A DNA stretch of 33,558 bases from Leptolyngbya sp. BC1307 (GCF_002286735.1 NZ_NRTA01000042.1:1-33558), one strand, 5' to 3'. Numbered from the stretch's first letter, positions 16,347 to 24,822 are shown. Notes: a model not told the origin generated them from the letters alone. Numbers and translations are program-made.

Positions 16347-17138
16347 CTACCGCAGCGCGCGAATCACCTGGCGCTTGTAGTCTAAAAATTCGGTCGTTAG
16401 CTTCATCTCCACCTCGCGATGTCTCGGCAAGCTGATGCCTATCGTTTCGCGCAGCTTGCCGCCACGATCCATCACATGCACTTGCTGCGAGAGAAAGATC
16501 GCCTCTTCTACGTCGTGGGTGATCATCAGCACCGTGATCTGCGTTTTCTCCCAGAGATCGTGAAAGAATGCCTGTAGCTGCTCTTTCGTCTGCGAGTCTA
16601 GCGCCCCAAAGGGTTCGTCCATTAGCAGCACCTCGGGGTCGTTGGCGAGGGCACGGGCGATCGCCACCCTTTGCTTCATCCCACCCGAGAGCGCTTTCGG
16701 ATAAGCCTGGGCATAGTCGCTGAGGCCGATGATATCCAGATAATAGGCCACCTTACTGCGCCGTTCGGCTTTAGATAGGCCCTGTAGCTTCAGGCCAAAC
16801 GCAATATTGTCGGCCACCGATAGCCAGGAAAACAGCGTGTAGTTTTGAAAGACCATGCCCCGGTCGGCCCCTGGCCCGGGGACTGGTTCGCCATCGACAA
16901 AAATTTCTCCAGAGGTTGCCCGCCTCAGGCCAGCAGCAATATTGAGCAGCGTAGACTTACCGCAGCCTGACGGCCCGACTACGCAGCTAAATTCGTTCGG
17001 CCTCAGCTTTAAGCTGACATTATCAACCGCAATCTTTGCCTGCTTGCCTTTGCCAAAAACCTGAGTGATACCGCGAATTTCCAGCTTAGGGGCGGTTTGC
17101 TGAAGCGGCTGAGTCAGAGTCGTTGGAAAAGTTTGCAT
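16347..17138 (-). CDS. ABC transporter ATPase (nitrate/sulfonate/taurine class)
   Basis: This 263-residue ATPase energises the importer encoded with the two genes upstream. It has Walker A GPSGCGKST (residues 55-63), the Q-loop in MVFQNYTLFSW, signature LSGGMKQR (150-157), Walker B VLLMDEPFGALD (170-181) and the H-switch in MITHDVEEAIFL. The sequence around PGPGADRGMVFQNYTLFSWL is typical of SsuB/TauB/NrtD-like proteins. It is the last gene of a substrate-binding protein, permease, ATPase cluster, 113 bases after the permease. Sequence alone does not tell the ligand. Confidence 0.9.
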   Translation of the reverse strand: MQTFPTTLTQPLQQTAPKLEIRGITQVFGKGKQAKIAVDNVSLKLRPNEFSCVVGPSGCGKSTLLNIAAGLRRATSGEIFVDGEPVPGPGADRGMVFQNYTLFSWLSVADNIAFGLKLQGLSKAERRSKVAYYLDIIGLSDYAQAYPKALSGGMKQRVAIARALANDPEVLLMDEPFGALDSQTKEQLQAFFHDLWEKTQITVLMITHDVEEAIFLSQQVHVMDRGGKLRETIGISLPRHREVEMKLTTEFLDYKRQVIRALR

Positions 17139-17251
17139 GAAAGAGCCACCAGTCTAATCTGGCAAATAGAGATCGGTTCTGGTCAGGGTTGCTGCCTATA
17201 TTTCGATGCTAGAGGGCCGGTGCCCGCTCAAACTGTGACCAAACACACAAG

Positions 17252-18076
17252 TTAGCTAGCAGTAGGCTCAGCCCAGGGTAGCCACAAGCGAAATGCCAGC
17301 TTAAACGCCCAGTCTGTCAGCAGCCCAATGCAGCCAATCACTAAAATGCAAAACAGCACCTTGTCGGTTTGCAGCGTCCGCTGCGATCGCATAATTGTGT
17401 ACCCCAGGCCGCTTTCTGCCGCCAGCAGCTCAGAAATCACCAAAAAGTTCCAAGCGCCCGCCACATTCACCCGCAGCGCATCGAAAATATTGGGCAAGGT
17501 CGCCGGGAGAATCACGCGAAACAGCACATCGCGGCGAGTCGCTCCCAGCGTGTAGGCCACATTGAGCGTTTCATTCGGAATAAATTTCACCCCGTCGGCC
17601 ACCATAATCGCGTTGTAAAACACAATGCCCAAAAAGATAATCAGCACCTTAGGCAGCTCGTCAATGCCCGCCCAGATAATCATCAGCGGGGTAAAGGCCG
17701 CGATCGGCATATAGCGCACGGTCCCTACAAATCCGCCAAATAGGCTGTCCATACTGTAAAACGTGCCCATGGCAATTCCCATGGGCACGCCGATCAAAGC
17801 CGCCAGGGCAAACCCGGCCATCACCCGGCCCGAACTAGCCAAAATATCGGTGGTGAGACTGCCCGCTTGCAGCATTTCCCAACCCGCTGCTAGCACCGCC
17901 GTCGGCGTCGGCAAAAACGCATCACCCACATATCCGCCATAGCTCAAAACGCTCCAGAGCAACAGCGGTATCGCTAGCGCCACCAGTGTCAAGGTAGGCC
18001 GCAGCCAGAGCGGAAAGCCCTGGCGAATGCTCCAAAATACAGAGGGCTCCAGATATCTTTTTTTTGAGCTGGGCAC
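17252..18076 (-). CDS. ABC transporter permease (SsuC/TauC family)
   Basis: This inner-membrane permease of about 274 residues has the family's six-helix pattern and the ATPase-contact loop around IPNETLNVAYTLGATRRDVLFRVILPATLP, the EAA-type motif. The open frame extends upstream to 18208, but that would overlap the binding-protein gene by about 100 bases and add residues unlike the family. I therefore start at GTG 18076, which has AGGGA nine bases upstream and gives the usual family length. It is 28 bases downstream of the substrate-binding protein gene, so the three genes form an operon. Confidence 0.88.
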   Translation of the reverse strand: MPSSKKRYLEPSVFWSIRQGFPLWLRPTLTLVALAIPLLLWSVLSYGGYVGDAFLPTPTAVLAAGWEMLQAGSLTTDILASSGRVMAGFALAALIGVPMGIAMGTFYSMDSLFGGFVGTVRYMPIAAFTPLMIIWAGIDELPKVLIIFLGIVFYNAIMVADGVKFIPNETLNVAYTLGATRRDVLFRVILPATLPNIFDALRVNVAGAWNFLVISELLAAESGLGYTIMRSQRTLQTDKVLFCILVIGCIGLLTDWAFKLAFRLWLPWAEPTAS

Positions 18077-18104
18077 GGCTAACTTTCCCTCATTAAGCAG
18101 AGAA

Positions 18105-19181
18105 TCAGGTGGATGCGGCTTCAACAAACTGAGGGTCGAACGTAGTTGAAAGATCGGGCACCTCCGACTCGATTTGTCCTTCCTCCAGCAAAAAGGCAGC
18201 GAGTTCATTCAAGGGCTCGCCGACATACAGGTCGCTGTCTGGCTCAGTCATCATTTCAATGTTGGTTGCTTTGTCGGGCAGCTTGACGCCTTCTAGATCG
18301 CCCGCGACATCTGCGGGTTCAACATCTAGCGCAGCCGCCCCGATTTCTAGCGCTTCCTCTTCATTTGTAGAGAGGAAATCCAAACCCATGAAGATGCCGT
18401 TAACAAAAGCCTGTACCGCTTCCGGATTTTCCTCGACATAGGCAGCATCGAATAAATACATATCGATGATGGCCGTCGGCATTTTGCTGGAGTCGTAAAT
18501 GATGCCGCCATCTTCTACCGCAGCAGCAGCCTCCTGAAGATAGGGGGCATAGGTCACCGCAATATCGACGCTGTTCGACTGAAAGGCCGCCGCTGCCGCT
18601 GAGGGCTCTGTGTTGACGATAGTCACATCGTCTTTAGAAAGGCCCGCTTCCTTGAGTACCTGAAGCAGGAAGAAATAGCTCACGCCGCTGGTATCGGCAG
18701 CGATCTTTTTGCCTTTGAAGTCTTCGACGCTGGTGATGCTGTCTTTTGCTAAGATGCCGTCACCGCCAACTGAGTTGTCTTGAATCAGAACAATTTTGAA
18801 GTCTTTGCCGCCGTCTGCCAGCGTCACCGCTTCAGAACTCACCAGTGAAACGCTGTCCAGGTTACCGCTCAAAAAGGCAGAGAGATAGTCGCCGCTGGTA
18901 CCGAAGTTGCGCAGCTCAAAATCCAACCCCTGCTCTGCAAAGAAGCCTTTCTCCATAGCGATGTAGAGTGGCACCTGACCAACCCAGGGCGCGGTACCCA
19001 TCGACATCGACATGGTCGTTTCGATGGCAGCAGTCTCCTCAGTTGCCTCAGAATCAGTCGCGGCGCTGTCTGCGGGTGCTTCGGTGCTGGGCTGACAGGC
19101 GTGGAGTAGCGCTGCGCCGGAGGCTCCTGCTAATAGCTGTAGCGCGTGGCGGCGGCGGATTTTATAGAGGGGATGAGTCAT
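18105..19181 (-). CDS. ABC transporter substrate-binding lipoprotein (TauA/SsuA/NMT1-like)
   Basis: The start chosen is ATG 19181, with AGGA eight bases upstream; the frame runs on to 19310 without family-like sequence. The 358-residue protein opens with IRRRHALQLLAGASGAALLHAC: two or three Arg followed by a hydrophobic stretch and a lipobox-like LLHAC with Cys29, so it is probably a lipoprotein, possibly exported by Tat. A low-complexity Ala/Asp/Glu/Thr linker follows. The fold motifs PLYIAMEKGFFAEQGLDFEL, SLVSSEAV and FKGKKIAADTSGVS match the sulfonate/nitrate/thiamine-precursor binding family. The ligand is unresolved. The gene heads the operon with permease and ATPase. Confidence 0.88.
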   Translation of the reverse strand: MTHPLYKIRRRHALQLLAGASGAALLHACQPSTEAPADSAATDSEATEETAAIETTMSMSMGTAPWVGQVPLYIAMEKGFFAEQGLDFELRNFGTSGDYLSAFLSGNLDSVSLVSSEAVTLADGGKDFKIVLIQDNSVGGDGILAKDSITSVEDFKGKKIAADTSGVSYFFLLQVLKEAGLSKDDVTIVNTEPSAAAAAFQSNSVDIAVTYAPYLQEAAAAVEDGGIIYDSSKMPTAIIDMYLFDAAYVEENPEAVQAFVNGIFMGLDFLSTNEEEALEIGAAALDVEPADVAGDLEGVKLPDKATNIEMMTEPDSDLYVGEPLNELAAFLLEEGQIESEVPDLSTTFDPQFVEAAST

Positions 19182-19385
19182 AGACTTGTCCTGTTCTAGG
19201 GAGCTGGTGAGGAGGTTAAAACATGTTGCTAAAAAACGTAGCGCTAAAACTGTATCAACAGAAACATGGCTAGCTTCTTGGAGCGATCGCCCATCTGCCG
19301 TGAACAGCAACGGTTATGAACTTGAATACCATACTTTGGTGCCACAAAAAGCTGAATAAGAGTCTAGCTGAGCTAGAAAACCGCC

Positions 19386-21884
19386 TTAAAACCATTCATC
19401 TTCGGCTTCAGCTTTGGTGTTGGTATTGCGCTCAGGGGTCTGCCGCTCAAAGTTGAGATGGATAGAGCGCGACTGCTCGCCGTCGGCGGCGACAGCCTGA
19501 ATCGGATAGTCGATTTGACTGTCGGGGAAGGCGACGTGGAAACGAAAAGTGCCGTCAGGGTTGAGGGGTATCTCCTGATCGCCGACCGTCAGCGTGGCGT
19601 CGGGTTCGGTGGCCCCGTAGACAATCAGCTCAGCTTCGGCCACTAGCCAGAACTGGCGCGGACGCGCAGGCGGCATCGAAGCGCCGCCAATGCCTGACAT
19701 GTTTAAGCCAGATACGTTGAGCCCTGACATATTCGGGCCTAAGGCCATCCCTTCAGGCAACACCTGGTGCATAGAGCCAAACAGAGAGCCCGCTACCCGA
19801 GTGACTGCTTGATCCTGACTGAGGGCCATCAGCTCACTGTAAGCAGGCGGCAGCTCTGTCACAGTAACATCGTCAGTTTTGGCATCGGGGCGACCCAGGC
19901 TACTCACAGTGCGGTCTACGAGGCTTTCCTCCCAGCCGATGGTGAGAAGCTGGTCTTTAACCCAATCTGAGGGGTAGATCGGTGGCACTCGCACCGGCGC
20001 AGACCGGGTCAGGAGCAGCCAGCGGTCGTCGGCAGTGAAGTAACCAATTTCTATGGTGTAGTCGCGATCGCTCACGGGCACTTCGACATACCAAGAGCGG
20101 GCCATCTCGTGGCATTCTTGCTGATGCATACTGTGGGGAGACTGGTGCTGCTGGTCGATATCGGTGACATCGTACAGCCTGAGCATCAGCCGCTGACCGC
20201 CCTGATTGCGCAGCTCCTGTTTGTGCTCGTTGGAGATATCCCAGTAGGCATAGGCCCACTTCGGATCGCGGGGTAAGAGCACAATGCGGCTATCGCCATA
20301 GCCGTCGGGTAGCTCGCTCAGGCCCTCATCTACGGTCGTCAGGTCTAGCTCAGCGGTACTGCGGCTAACCGGTCGGGGGTCGCCTGTCGTGGGGCTGTTT
20401 GAGATAGACCCTTTGAAGATGACAGCGCGATCGCCGATGATCGTCTCTCGGGTCGGTTCAATGTCTAAAACGGTCTCAGTTTCAGCGATGACGGTGTCGC
20501 GAGTTGGCTCAATGATGTCCAAGTTGCTGAAGTCATTGCCAGTAGCTCTACTTGTACTGGAGTCTGCTTCAACCTCCTCTCCAGGCGGTATCGTCTCCGC
20601 GCCAATCGCCCAAAAGTCAGCCATATCAGAAACAGCGGCCCCGGTCACCGCAGAGCCAGCGATCGCCGGATCGGGAATAGCCGGCGCAGAGGTGACTATC
20701 GGCTCAGCGATGCCAGCATCAGCAATCTCGGAGACCACCGGATCAGGGGTCATCGGCTCAGGCATTTCGGAGAGTATCGGCTCGGGCAGCACCGGTTCAG
20801 CGTCAGCCGCAGATTCAGTACTCAGCGGCTCATCATCCAGCGTAAGGTCGAGATTGTCATCCCAGATATCGTCGGTTTCGTCATTCTCTGGAGCAGGCGC
20901 AGACTCAAAACTGGCGGCGGCGATCGCCATGTCTCCGTCTGCCCCGCCCAAGGTCTCAGACGCGCTCAAATCTAAATTAGTCCCTTCTAAGTCAGGCGAT
21001 TCTAAATCTGTTGATTCGTACTCGGGCAGGGTACTAGCGGCCATTCCTACCGGAGGAACGGGTAGGGGTTCGGCTGCAGGCGCGTTCGTTGCCGGAATCA
21101 CCCGCGACTCATCGGTTACCCGGTCAGTCGAGATCACAGACTGGGCGCGATTGGAGACTTCGCGATCGCTTTCTACATCGGTTTCTGGCGGCGGCACCGT
21201 CGCGGTCGGCGCGGTTTGTCTGATCGGCTCAGGTTCATCCGGGCGACGCCGCCTGCCAAAGAGCCAAAAGCCTGCCCCGATCAAACCCAACAGTGGAATC
21301 AGCAGCCACGCGGGAGAGACGCCTTCGTCTACCCCATCGGTAACGACTATGCCATCGGCGGCGGCAGTTTCGCCAAAAGGCAAGCCATTGAGCCCCCACA
21401 GTCCGCGCTGCCCTTGGCTGGCGACAGAGAGTTTGTCATTCCCGTCAAAGGCCAGTTCGGTCACAGCGCTGCCATCGGGCACCGCGTCAAAAGCAGCGCC
21501 TTGAGGTTCACCCTCAGCGACAGTCCAAAACCGCACCTTGCCGGTATCTGCACCGGTTGCTAGCGTTTGGCCATCTTCGCTGAAGGCCAGGGCTGTAACT
21601 GCGCCACCTGTCTCTTCTAAAGGCACAGCGACCGGGCTACCCGTCTCGTCTTCAATGATCACCGCGCCGTCTTCAGTGCGCGCCGTGAGTCCCTCTGGGC
21701 TGGTCGCAGTTGGTGCACGCAGTGATTCTGTTTGAGCGAGCAGAATGGGCCGGTTGCTTGAGGCTAGCAGTGAGCTATCTACCTGGAGCCGGACCGGATG
21801 AGGAGTGGCAGCAGCTCGCTGAACCGGCACGGCGAGAGCTGTTAGCAGACACAGCTGGGCAAGGGTAGAACGGTTAGCGCGCAT
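19386..21884 (-). CDS. WD40 - transmembrane - DUF4912 mosaic protein
   Basis: This 832-residue protein begins with a signal peptide (LAQLCLLTALAVPVQRAAA, cut near residue 26). Residues 60-165 resemble one to two WD40 blades (VTALAFSEDGQTLATGADTGKVRFW). A membrane span at 191-210 (AWLLIPLLGLIGAGFWLFG) is followed by RRRR, predicting that the rest is cytoplasmic. A long acidic Pro/Glu/Ser/Ala-rich, probably disordered region (215-520) contains the repeated IEPTR(D/E)T. A DUF4912 domain follows (about 530-670: RIVLLPRDPKWAYAYWDIS, RSWYVEVPVSDRDYTIEIGY). The C-terminus has a small beta-rich domain (RQFWLVAEAELIVYGAT) and a short NMSGLNVSGLNMSG repeat. DUF4912 proteins are common in cyanobacteria and of unknown function. 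Confidence 0.8.
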   Translation of the reverse strand: MRANRSTLAQLCLLTALAVPVQRAAATPHPVRLQVDSSLLASSNRPILLAQTESLRAPTATSPEGLTARTEDGAVIIEDETGSPVAVPLEETGGAVTALAFSEDGQTLATGADTGKVRFWTVAEGEPQGAAFDAVPDGSAVTELAFDGNDKLSVASQGQRGLWGLNGLPFGETAAADGIVVTDGVDEGVSPAWLLIPLLGLIGAGFWLFGRRRRPDEPEPIRQTAPTATVPPPETDVESDREVSNRAQSVISTDRVTDESRVIPATNAPAAEPLPVPPVGMAASTLPEYESTDLESPDLEGTNLDLSASETLGGADGDMAIAAASFESAPAPENDETDDIWDDNLDLTLDDEPLSTESAADAEPVLPEPILSEMPEPMTPDPVVSEIADAGIAEPIVTSAPAIPDPAIAGSAVTGAAVSDMADFWAIGAETIPPGEEVEADSSTSRATGNDFSNLDIIEPTRDTVIAETETVLDIEPTRETIIGDRAVIFKGSISNSPTTGDPRPVSRSTAELDLTTVDEGLSELPDGYGDSRIVLLPRDPKWAYAYWDISNEHKQELRNQGGQRLMLRLYDVTDIDQQHQSPHSMHQQECHEMARSWYVEVPVSDRDYTIEIGYFTADDRWLLLTRSAPVRVPPIYPSDWVKDQLLTIGWEESLVDRTVSSLGRPDAKTDDVTVTELPPAYSELMALSQDQAVTRVAGSLFGSMHQVLPEGMALGPNMSGLNVSGLNMSGIGGASMPPARPRQFWLVAEAELIVYGATEPDATLTVGDQEIPLNPDGTFRFHVAFPDSQIDYPIQAVAADGEQSRSIHLNFERQTPERNTNTKAEAEDEWF

Positions 21885-21973
21885 GATGAAGCCCGTCTCA
21901 AGATTGTGAAATTATCTTAATATCCCAGTGATTCTTCTGAGAGTCAATCTAGGAAATGGATCGGATGTACACC

Positions 21974-22330
21974 CTATTTGCGTCGCTTGCCGCTACGCTG
22001 GTTGCCGCCGGGCGGCGTCTGATGCGGCCCAAAGTATTTTTCACTGCGGTAGCGCAGCCAAATTCTGAGCGGCTGTGGAATCTTCTCTTTTTGAGCTTTG
22101 GTGAGCTGATTGTAGAGTACCAGGGCGCGATGGCGAAGCCTCTCCTACGGAGAATCGCGCTCCCCCCGACAGGCAGCGTTGCGGTGCGCATCCCACAGCC
22201 CCTTAGCCGCCCGAATTCGGCGAGTGGTCTCTTTGACCAGCGCTTCTCCTTCTAACTTTTTTCCTTCTAGCTTTTTATTGGGCAGGCCATCATCGGACGG
22301 GCCAGTCATTTTTCGCTTAGATTTAGCCAT
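21974..22330 (-). pseudogene. Conserved small basic protein interrupted by a palindromic repeat
   Basis: From ATG 22330 the frame reads MAKSKRKMTGPSDDGLPNKK and on through ALVKETTRRIRAAKGLWDAH, then enters the 36-bp palindrome, where an in-frame TAG (22145-22147) stops it. Past the palindrome the same frame resumes with ALVLYNQLTKAQKEKIPQ and RIWLRYRSEKYFG to a stop at 21974-21976. The two halves look like one soluble helical protein of about 110 residues. Apart from the TAG, the frame is intact over all 119 codons (including both stops), so the insertion kept phase but introduced a stop. It lies 36 bases downstream of the Uma2 gene. I cannot name the family; a truncated product of about 61 residues could still be made. 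Confidence 0.65.
22125..22160 (-). repeat. Palindromic interspersed element, copy A
   Basis: A 36-base element folds as a three-way junction: outer stem GCGCGAT (22125-22131) with ATCGCGC (22154-22160), one inner hairpin GGC-GAA-GCC (22132-22140) and a second TCTCC-TAC-GGAGA (22141-22153), with no unpaired base between stems. Elements with this design are dispersed in many cyanobacterial genomes. This copy sits inside a coding frame. A second, shorter copy in the opposite orientation is at 27501-27529. Confidence 0.8.
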
Positions 22331-22365
22331 AGATAGGTTGAAAGAACATTTGAATGCTCTGAACG

Positions 22366-22938
22366 CTACCAAACGTTCTTCAAATTTAGAGTAAAGCCGG
22401 GTAAAACATCCTCGCCTGATAGCGCAGATGGATTGTCCAGAACTTCAGCAGTAGCCTCAGGGCGATAGATCCAGACCCGCCGCTGCTGACGATTGATCAG
22501 CCATCCGAGCCGGACGCCGCTGCCGAGATATTCGCTCATCTTGGCTTGAGCCTCTGTCAGCACATCGGACGGTGACATCAGTTCTAAGACAAAGTCTGGG
22601 GCAATCGGGGGGAATTTCTCTTTCTCCGCCGGTGACAGCGCATCCCACCGCGCTTGCCGGACAAAAGCGAGATCAGGAGCGCGATCGCCGCCGCCGGGCA
22701 GACTAAAACCAGTAGATGAGTCGAATAGGACGCCTAGCTGAGTGCGTCGATTCCAGTTGCCTAAGTCAAGGCCAATCTCAAAATTACGATTCCCGGTTTC
22801 GCCGCCAGTAGGGGGCATGATTAGCAGATATCCTCCGGGCGTTCGTTCAAATTTCACATCAGGATGGGCCTGACACAGGTCATAAAACTGCTGATCGGTT
22901 AAGCTAGCTAGCGCCTGAAGATCCGTTGTAAAAGTCAT
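22366..22938 (-). CDS. Uma2-family (DUF820) predicted endonuclease
   Basis: This 190-residue protein belongs to the Uma2 family, PD-(D/E)xK nuclease-fold proteins that are greatly expanded in cyanobacteria. Seen: LTDQQFYDLCQAHPDVKFERTPGGYLLIMPPTGG at the N-terminus, the catalytic-type Asp in RAPDLAFV, Glu in APDFVLELMSPSD and the following Lys in EAQAKMSEYL, then RLGWLINRQQRRVWIYRP. Its biological role is not known; members often sit near mobile or accessory DNA. It is divergent from the CDF transporter gene and upstream of the broken gene. Confidence 0.9.
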   Translation of the reverse strand: MTFTTDLQALASLTDQQFYDLCQAHPDVKFERTPGGYLLIMPPTGGETGNRNFEIGLDLGNWNRRTQLGVLFDSSTGFSLPGGGDRAPDLAFVRQARWDALSPAEKEKFPPIAPDFVLELMSPSDVLTEAQAKMSEYLGSGVRLGWLINRQQRRVWIYRPEATAEVLDNPSALSGEDVLPGFTLNLKNVW

Positions 22939-23060
22939 CGCGTTACCGCTTGGGCTGACAAACTGGCTAAGTCTAGCGCCTGTGTCAGCATCATAAGTGC
23001 AATGCTATCTATTTTATTGCTCCCATTGGCGACAGCTCAATTACGACCTAATTTAGGCTT

Positions 23061-23744
23061 ATGCACACTCAGCACTCTTCTGCTCATAGTTGCGCTCAGG
23101 GCCACGCTCACTGCCACAGCGTGCCACCCTCTACACCGGGTCAGGTCAGAGCTTTGAGCGTCGCCCTGATCACGGTGAGCTGTTTTTCGGTAGCGGAGCT
23201 GTGGGTGAGCGCCCATAGCCACAGCCTGGCGCTGCTAGCCGATGCCGGGCATATGATCAGCGATGTGCTGGCGATCGCCCTTGCTCTCTGGACGGCTAAT
23301 CAAGTACAGCAAGCTAAGAGTGACCGGCTCAACGCGGTATCGGCGCTGGTCAATGGCAGCCTGCTGCTGCTGGTCAGCGGCTGGCTAGGGTGGGAGGCGA
23401 TCGCAGCGCTGCGATCGCCCCCGACTGGCATTCTCAGCGGCCCGGTCGCAATTACCGCCGCCATCGGTCTCGGCGTCAATGGCCTCAACGCTTACCTGCT
23501 GCACGCTCACGCCCAAGACAACCTGAATTTGCGAGGCGCTTTTTTGCACATGCTGGCCGATGCTGGTAGCTGCCTGGGCGTGCTGATAGCGGCGCTGCTA
23601 ATCGCTCAGTTTGGCTGGTATTGGACAGATGGTGGCGTGGGGTTAGCGATCGCCCTGCTGATTGCTGCTAGCGCACTGCCGCTCATTCGTCAGAGCTGGG
23701 CCACCCTAAAGGCAATGCCTCAACCCAAACCGCTATCGGATTAA
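23061..23744 (+). CDS. Cation diffusion facilitator transporter (short form)
   Basis: This 227-residue membrane protein exports divalent metal, probably Zn2+, from the cytoplasm by proton exchange. The His-rich N-terminus (HTQHSSAHSCAQGHAHCH) is a likely metal-binding tail. The transport site is formed by LLADAGHMISD in TM2 and HMLADAGSCLGV in TM5, both with the expected His/Asp residues. Six membrane segments are visible. The usual cytoplasmic C-terminal domain (about 80 residues) is absent: the frame ends soon after TM6. Short CDF proteins without that domain are known, so this need not be a defect. No Zur-like box was seen upstream. Confidence 0.88.
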   Translation: MHTQHSSAHSCAQGHAHCHSVPPSTPGQVRALSVALITVSCFSVAELWVSAHSHSLALLADAGHMISDVLAIALALWTANQVQQAKSDRLNAVSALVNGSLLLLVSGWLGWEAIAALRSPPTGILSGPVAITAAIGLGVNGLNAYLLHAHAQDNLNLRGAFLHMLADAGSCLGVLIAALLIAQFGWYWTDGGVGLAIALLIAASALPLIRQSWATLKAMPQPKPLSD

Positions 23745-23828
23745 GACGCTATCAGATTAAGATACAGCGGCTTTATTTCTCAGCGCTGGACGGCACAAGC
23801 CCCTTTCCCCTTTTCCCCTTCCGCCCCT

Positions 23829-24614
23829 ATGAAAGTCACTTCCTGGAATGTCAACTCTATTCGCACCCGCCTGGATCACGTCACCCAATGGCTACAGGCA
23901 AACCCTGTAGACGTGATGTGCTTACAGGAGACGAAAGTCATTGACAAAGATTTTCCGCTGCAGCCCTTTGCCGATATTGGCTACCAGGCATATTTTTACG
24001 GTCAAAAGTCTTATAACGGTGTGGCCTTGCTCAGCCGCGAGCCCCTCACCGATGTGCAAATGGGCTTTGGCGCAGTCTTGGGGGAAGATGCAGTCGGTGA
24101 TTTAGACGATCAAAAGCGAGTGATTAGCGGCTTGCTGGGTGACGTGCGCGTCGTGAATTTATACGTGCCGAATGGGTCTGCGATTGGCAGCGAAAAATAT
24201 GACTACAAGCTGCGCTGGCTAACGCTGCTCAAACAGTATTTGAGTCAGCAGCTTACTGCCCATCCGCTGCTCAGCGTCTGCGGCGATTTTAATATCGCCC
24301 TCGAAAACAAAGATATTTACACCGACAAAAACAGAGACAAGCACATTATGTCTTCGCCGGTAGAGCGCGAAACCTTGCGTGATGTGCTCTCAATCGGCCT
24401 GGCCGACGCCTTTCGCAAGTTTACCGATGAGGGCGGTCACTTTAGCTGGTGGGACTATCGCACCAACTCATTTGTCCGCAATACTGGCTGGCGCATAGAC
24501 CATCACTATTTATCACCTGAGCTGTATGAAAAAGCGGTGGCTTGTACGATTGACACTGAGCCGCGTGGCTTAGAAAGACCAAGCGACCATACGCCAGTGA
24601 CTGTAGAGTACTGA
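23829..24614 (+). CDS. xthA: Exodeoxyribonuclease III
   Basis: This 261-residue enzyme is the main AP endonuclease and 3'-5' exonuclease of base excision repair. All family motifs are visible: SWNVNSIRTRL (Asn ligand), CLQETKV (metal-binding Glu), NLYVPNG (Tyr), CGDFNIALENKDIY (catalytic Asp-Asn), WWDYR, GWRIDHHYLS and SDHTPV with the catalytic His near the C-terminus. Length is standard. It follows the CDF gene by 84 bases on the same strand and may share a transcript; it converges on the small membrane-peptide gene. Confidence 0.96.
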   Translation: MKVTSWNVNSIRTRLDHVTQWLQANPVDVMCLQETKVIDKDFPLQPFADIGYQAYFYGQKSYNGVALLSREPLTDVQMGFGAVLGEDAVGDLDDQKRVISGLLGDVRVVNLYVPNGSAIGSEKYDYKLRWLTLLKQYLSQQLTAHPLLSVCGDFNIALENKDIYTDKNRDKHIMSSPVERETLRDVLSIGLADAFRKFTDEGGHFSWWDYRTNSFVRNTGWRIDHHYLSPELYEKAVACTIDTEPRGLERPSDHTPVTVEY

Positions 24615-24688
24615 GCCACGGATAATTTCAGAGGCTGACAAGGCCACGATGATAGATCGGCGCTGAGAGGTGGTAGGGGCGATCGCCC

Positions 24689-24799
24689 TTACTGAGAGAT
24701 AAACCCCGTCAGCAGCAGCGGAATCAGCAGCGCCGCCACCACAATGGCAAACGTTGTGGCAGGCGACAGCTTAATGAAGTTCGGATCGGGCTTATTCAC
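24689..24799 (-). CDS. 36-aa single-span membrane peptide
   Basis: A GTG at 24799 is preceded by an excellent GAGGAG ribosome site seven bases away and opens a 36-codon frame ending in TAA (24689-24691). The N-terminal NKPDPNFIKLSPATT is polar, followed by one membrane span FAIVVAALLIPLLLTGFI and a two-residue tail SQ. The start lies 23 bases after the trxA stop, so it is almost certainly co-transcribed with trxA. The size and shape recall the small subunits of cyanobacterial thylakoid complexes, but it does not match those I can recall (PetG, PetM, PsaM, PsaX, PsbX). The function is unknown. Confidence 0.7.
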   Translation of the reverse strand: MNKPDPNFIKLSPATTFAIVVAALLIPLLLTGFISQ

Positions 24800-24822
24800 T
24801 CAATAGCTCCTCAGTAGCGCCT

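Noticed and set aside
17252-18208. Longer form of the ABC permease
   Set aside because: It would overlap the binding-protein gene by about 100 bases and lacks family homology; GTG 18076 has a ribosome site.
20389-21504. 371-residue open frame on the plus strand opposite the DUF4912 gene
   Set aside because: It is Ser/Val/Ala-rich low-complexity sequence that mirrors the acidic Pro/Glu/Ser codons of the real gene; no start signal or family.
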